Positions 6,168 through 8,223 of a DNA stretch of 8,223 nucleotides are shown here, in pieces. The translations under genes were made by a program, and so were the position numbers. A model generated the notes under the pieces. That model was given only the letters and a program-made list of their open reading frames with translations. It was not told the origin of the DNA and did no database searches. Each line of letters opens with the position of its first letter. Within the stretch, counting starts at the first letter, position 1. Source of the DNA: an uncultured Bacteroidales bacterium (GTDB lineage: Bacteria; Bacteroidota; Bacteroidia; Bacteroidales; Paludibacteraceae); the NCBI GenBank assembly GCA_937892015.1, contig CALAUY010000003.1, positions 1-8,223 on the forward strand, written 5' to 3'.

Positions 6168-7198
6168 GTGGTGTAGTGTCGCCACTTTTGTAAAAGGTCC
6201 TGCAAATCTTGTGCCAAAGGGGAATCGAAGAACATCTCTTCGCCGGTGGTCGGGTGCGTGAATCCCAGTGTTTTGGCGTGTAGTGCTTGTCGCGGACAGA
6301 GTTCGAAGCAGTTGTGGATGAACTGCCGATATTTCTGTGTGGGCAGTCCTTTGAGAATCTCTTTTCCACCGTATTTGTCATCGCAGAAAAGGGGATGTCC
6401 GATATGCTTCATGTGTACGCGAATCTGGTGCGTGCGGCCTGTCTCGAGTCGGCATTCGACCAACGTGCAGTAGGGGAATCGCTCGAGTACGCGCCAATGC
6501 GTGACCGCATGTTTGGCCGCGGGATTGTCTTCCGGGTCCCAGACGCGGTAAATAGTTCGGTCACGGTTGTCGCGTGCCAGTGCACCAACGACCGTGCCGT
6601 ACTCTTCGGCGAACGTACCCCAAACGAGGGCGTTGTACGTGCGTTGGGTGGTATGCTCGTAGAACTGTAGGGCGAGGTTAGTTTTCGCTTCGGGAGTCTT
6701 GGCGATGAGCAGCAATCCGCTGGTGTCCTTGTCAATGCGGTGGACGAGCCCGATGTTCGGGTCGTTCATGTCGAGCGGCGTTGCAGAGTGCGAGAAATAC
6801 CAAGCGAGTGCGTTGAGCAATGTGCCATGGACATTGCCGACACCCGGGTGAACGACCAGTCCGGCGGGTTTGTTGATGACGAGCAGGTCGTGGTCTTCAT
6901 AGACGATGTTGAGCGGGATATTCTCCGGCACGATGGAGTAATCCATCGGCTCGCGATCAACCAACACTTGGATGACATCAAGGGGCTTTACTTTGTAGTT
7001 GGACGCAACGGGTTGGCCGTTTGCGCGGACGAGTCCGGCATCAGCGGCCATCTGGATGCGATTGCGCGAGATGCCGCTCGTGTGATCGACAAGGAACTTA
7101 TCGACTCTGAGCGGTGCTTGTCCGCGGTCGGCAGTGATGTTGAATCGCTCGAAGAGCTCATCATCCTGTTCGTCTATGGATAGTCTTTCCTCAATCAT
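6164..7198 (-). CDS. rluD: 23S rRNA pseudouridine synthase, RluD type
   Basis: RluA-family enzyme that isomerises uridines to pseudouridine in helix 69 of 23S rRNA (positions 1911/1915/1917 in Escherichia coli), assisting large-subunit assembly. The 344-residue product has an N-terminal S4 RNA-binding domain (about 29-82, beginning LRVDKFLVDH) and the catalytic domain (about 98-325). The motif HRIDKDTSGLLLIAK (153-167) contains the catalytic D156. RLETGRTHQIRVHM (250-263) and the C-terminal RQALHAKTLGFTHPTTGE (303-320) are the further family signatures. An N-terminal acidic extension of about 28 residues precedes the S4 domain. The ATG lies 33 nt after the PASTA gene, with which it is probably co-transcribed. 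RluD, rather than RluA or RluC, is inferred from the S4 domain and overall length. Confidence 0.9.
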   Translation of the reverse strand: MIEERLSIDEQDDELFERFNITADRGQAPLRVDKFLVDHTSGISRNRIQMAADAGLVRANGQPVASNYKVKPLDVIQVLVDREPMDYSIVPENIPLNIVYEDHDLLVINKPAGLVVHPGVGNVHGTLLNALAWYFSHSATPLDMNDPNIGLVHRIDKDTSGLLLIAKTPEAKTNLALQFYEHTTQRTYNALVWGTFAEEYGTVVGALARDNRDRTIYRVWDPEDNPAAKHAVTHWRVLERFPYCTLVECRLETGRTHQIRVHMKHIGHPLFCDDKYGGKEILKGLPTQKYRQFIHNCFELCPRQALHAKTLGFTHPTTGEEMFFDSPLAQDLQDLLQKWRHYTT

Positions 7199-7231
7199 TG
7201 TGTGCGTGGATGGGTGTCGGCGTGAAGTCGG

Positions 7232-8065
7232 TCAGAACGTATCTTCGAAGAACTCGTCTTGTGCCATCTCGTCGGCAGCTGCTTGAGCTTTGGCCTGGTC
7301 GGTTGTCACGTAGATGTCGATGTGTGCGCCTTCACGGATGTAGGCGTCGGGCGAGGGGTTCTGTGCATAGATGACGAATAGGTCGCGGTTGTCGTCGGTT
7401 TCTTCCGCATCGTAATGGATGCCTCCGAGCGACAGTTTCTTGGCGAGGAGGATGGCACGGGCTTGGTCGGGTGTCTTGCCCAATAAGTTGGGCGCAACGG
7501 TCTCTTCGGTACCCGAACCGAGTCCGACAACGAGGTCGATGGTCGTACCTTCAGGGAATCGTTGTCCGGCGTTGACCGCTTCGCCGTCTTTGCGCACATC
7601 GAGCACAAGGTTCTTGTACTCTGACGGTTGGTAGGTGACTTCGCCGAGTGCGAGTCCGATGGAGCGGAGCGTGGCTTCAGCTTGGCGGAAGGAGATGTCG
7701 CGCAAGTTGGGCAGCGGCACTTGTTGCACGGTTTTGGCGTTGACGATAACGTAGAGGTCTCCGCCGCGTTTGGTGCGAGAGTTGGCCGCGGGTTTTTGCT
7801 CCACTATCGAGCCGAGTTTGAATCGCCGATTATAGGTTGTGTCGGCTATTTGCAAGTGCAAACCTTCAGCTCCGGCGAGGATAGAGGCCTCTTCGACGTA
7901 ACTGTTCACCACATCGGGCACGATGACTTCATCGCCGTGATGTGTGTACTTATCTAACCACAGCAATGCCGCGACTGCGAGAACCACGACAATAATGACC
8001 GCAAGAAGTACCATTTTGAGTACAAAAGCGACGTCTGAATTCTTTAAAAATGACTTAAAACTCAT
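7232..8065 (-). CDS. Membrane-anchored PASTA-domain protein without a kinase domain
   Basis: The 277-residue protein has a short cytoplasmic N-terminus, one transmembrane helix (about 14-37) and then three PASTA repeats at about 45-110, 113-182 and 186-254. Each repeat opens with a valine/proline-rich beta strand (EVIVPDVV, QQVPLPNL, ETVAPNLL) and ends with a GxxIxIxV-type strand. It closes with an acidic tail (264-277). PASTA domains of Ser/Thr kinases and penicillin-binding proteins bind peptidoglycan fragments or beta-lactams. Here no catalytic domain accompanies them, so the protein is probably a periplasmic envelope-sensing or scaffolding factor; this is inference. It is the first gene of the PASTA-rluD-porX operon. 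Its ATG follows an A-rich leader of about 25-30 nt. Confidence 0.88.
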   Translation of the reverse strand: MSFKSFLKNSDVAFVLKMVLLAVIIVVVLAVAALLWLDKYTHHGDEVIVPDVVNSYVEEASILAGAEGLHLQIADTTYNRRFKLGSIVEQKPAANSRTKRGGDLYVIVNAKTVQQVPLPNLRDISFRQAEATLRSIGLALGEVTYQPSEYKNLVLDVRKDGEAVNAGQRFPEGTTIDLVVGLGSGTEETVAPNLLGKTPDQARAILLAKKLSLGGIHYDAEETDDNRDLFVIYAQNPSPDAYIREGAHIDIYVTTDQAKAQAAADEMAQDEFFEDTF

Positions 8066-8096
8066 CTTTTTTCACTTTTTTTCGTAAAATCGACTG

Positions 8097-8127
8097 CAAA
8101 GTTACGAAAATATTTGCTTATTTGCAA
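8097..8127 (-). promoter_or_regulatory. Bacteroidetes-type promoter for the PASTA-rluD-porX operon
   Basis: On the minus strand, TTGC (8127-8124) is followed after 19 nt by TAACTTTG (8104-8097), the same architecture as the antiporter promoter. The predicted start is at about 8091, giving a leader of about 25 nt before the PASTA ATG. No other promoter is evident further into the operon. Confidence 0.65.
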
Positions 8128-8144
8128 GAAAAGTTGTAATTTTG
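8113..8144 (+). promoter_or_regulatory. Bacteroidetes-type promoter for the right-edge gene
   Basis: TTTG (8113-8116) is followed after 20 nt by TAATTTTG (8137-8144). The predicted start at about 8150 leaves a leader of about 53 nt to the ATG at 8204. The footprint interleaves with the divergent PASTA-operon promoter: each -33 box lies inside the other promoter's spacer or element region. Confidence 0.65.
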
Positions 8145-8203
8145 CATCGTTTTTCGTAAAGAAAACGCAATTGTTTAATGTTTTTTAGTATTTTTTTAGA
8201 TTT

Positions 8204-8223
8204 ATGAAGAAGATTCTTTTGAT
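8204..8223 (+). CDS. Start of an unidentified gene, truncated by the window edge
   Basis: The last 20 bases read ATG AAG AAG ATT CTT TTG AT, encoding MKKILL plus a partial codon. The support is its position about 53 nt downstream of a good promoter and its A/T-rich leader. The basic-then-hydrophobic beginning could be a signal peptide or simply a cytosolic N-terminus. No family can be assigned. Confidence 0.6.

Overview
The window looks like a chromosomal segment of a Bacteroidales bacterium, plausibly Prevotellaceae-like. Four lines of evidence support this. All four recognisable promoters carry the Bacteroidetes -7 element TAnnTTTG, with a TTTG- or TTG-like -33 element about 19-20 nt upstream. 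Gene starts lie in A/T-rich leaders without Shine-Dalgarno sequences. A PorX-type response regulator with a PglZ domain is present, a family typical of this phylum. The PASTA protein and the antiporter are also of the types seen in that group. Genus is not resolvable from the sequence alone.

Layout, left to right. On the minus strand, a DedA-family membrane protein (16-687) follows by 1 nt a 12-helix Na+/H+ antiporter-like transporter of the ion-transporter superfamily (689-1981), so the two form a tight operon. A 379-bp divergent region (1982-2360) holds several unusual structures: a near-identical 19/20-bp pair, two perfect 32-bp direct repeats that each contain an interrupted palindrome, back-to-back promoters for the two flanking genes, and an 11-bp tandem repeat that creates three ATGs in three frames. 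On the plus strand is a secreted, four-domain chitobiase-like GH20 beta-N-acetylhexosaminidase (2361-4547). It converges, with only 8 bp between stop codons, on a three-gene minus-strand operon: a membrane-anchored PASTA protein (7232-8065), the 23S rRNA pseudouridine synthase RluD (6164-7198) and PorX (4556-6100).

The spacer between rluD and porX consists almost wholly of nine copies of a 7-bp repeat. This array supplies the rluD stop codon and the whole porX translation-initiation region. At the right edge, overlapping divergent promoters drive the PASTA operon and an unidentified plus-strand gene whose first 20 bases (MKKILL) are in the window.

The genes themselves are recognisable envelope, ion-homeostasis and housekeeping families with intact key residues. 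I do not see a new multi-gene defence or mobile system. The parts least explained by known features are the non-coding repeats: the paired 32-bp palindrome-containing repeats at the antiporter promoter, and the heptamer array at the porX start.
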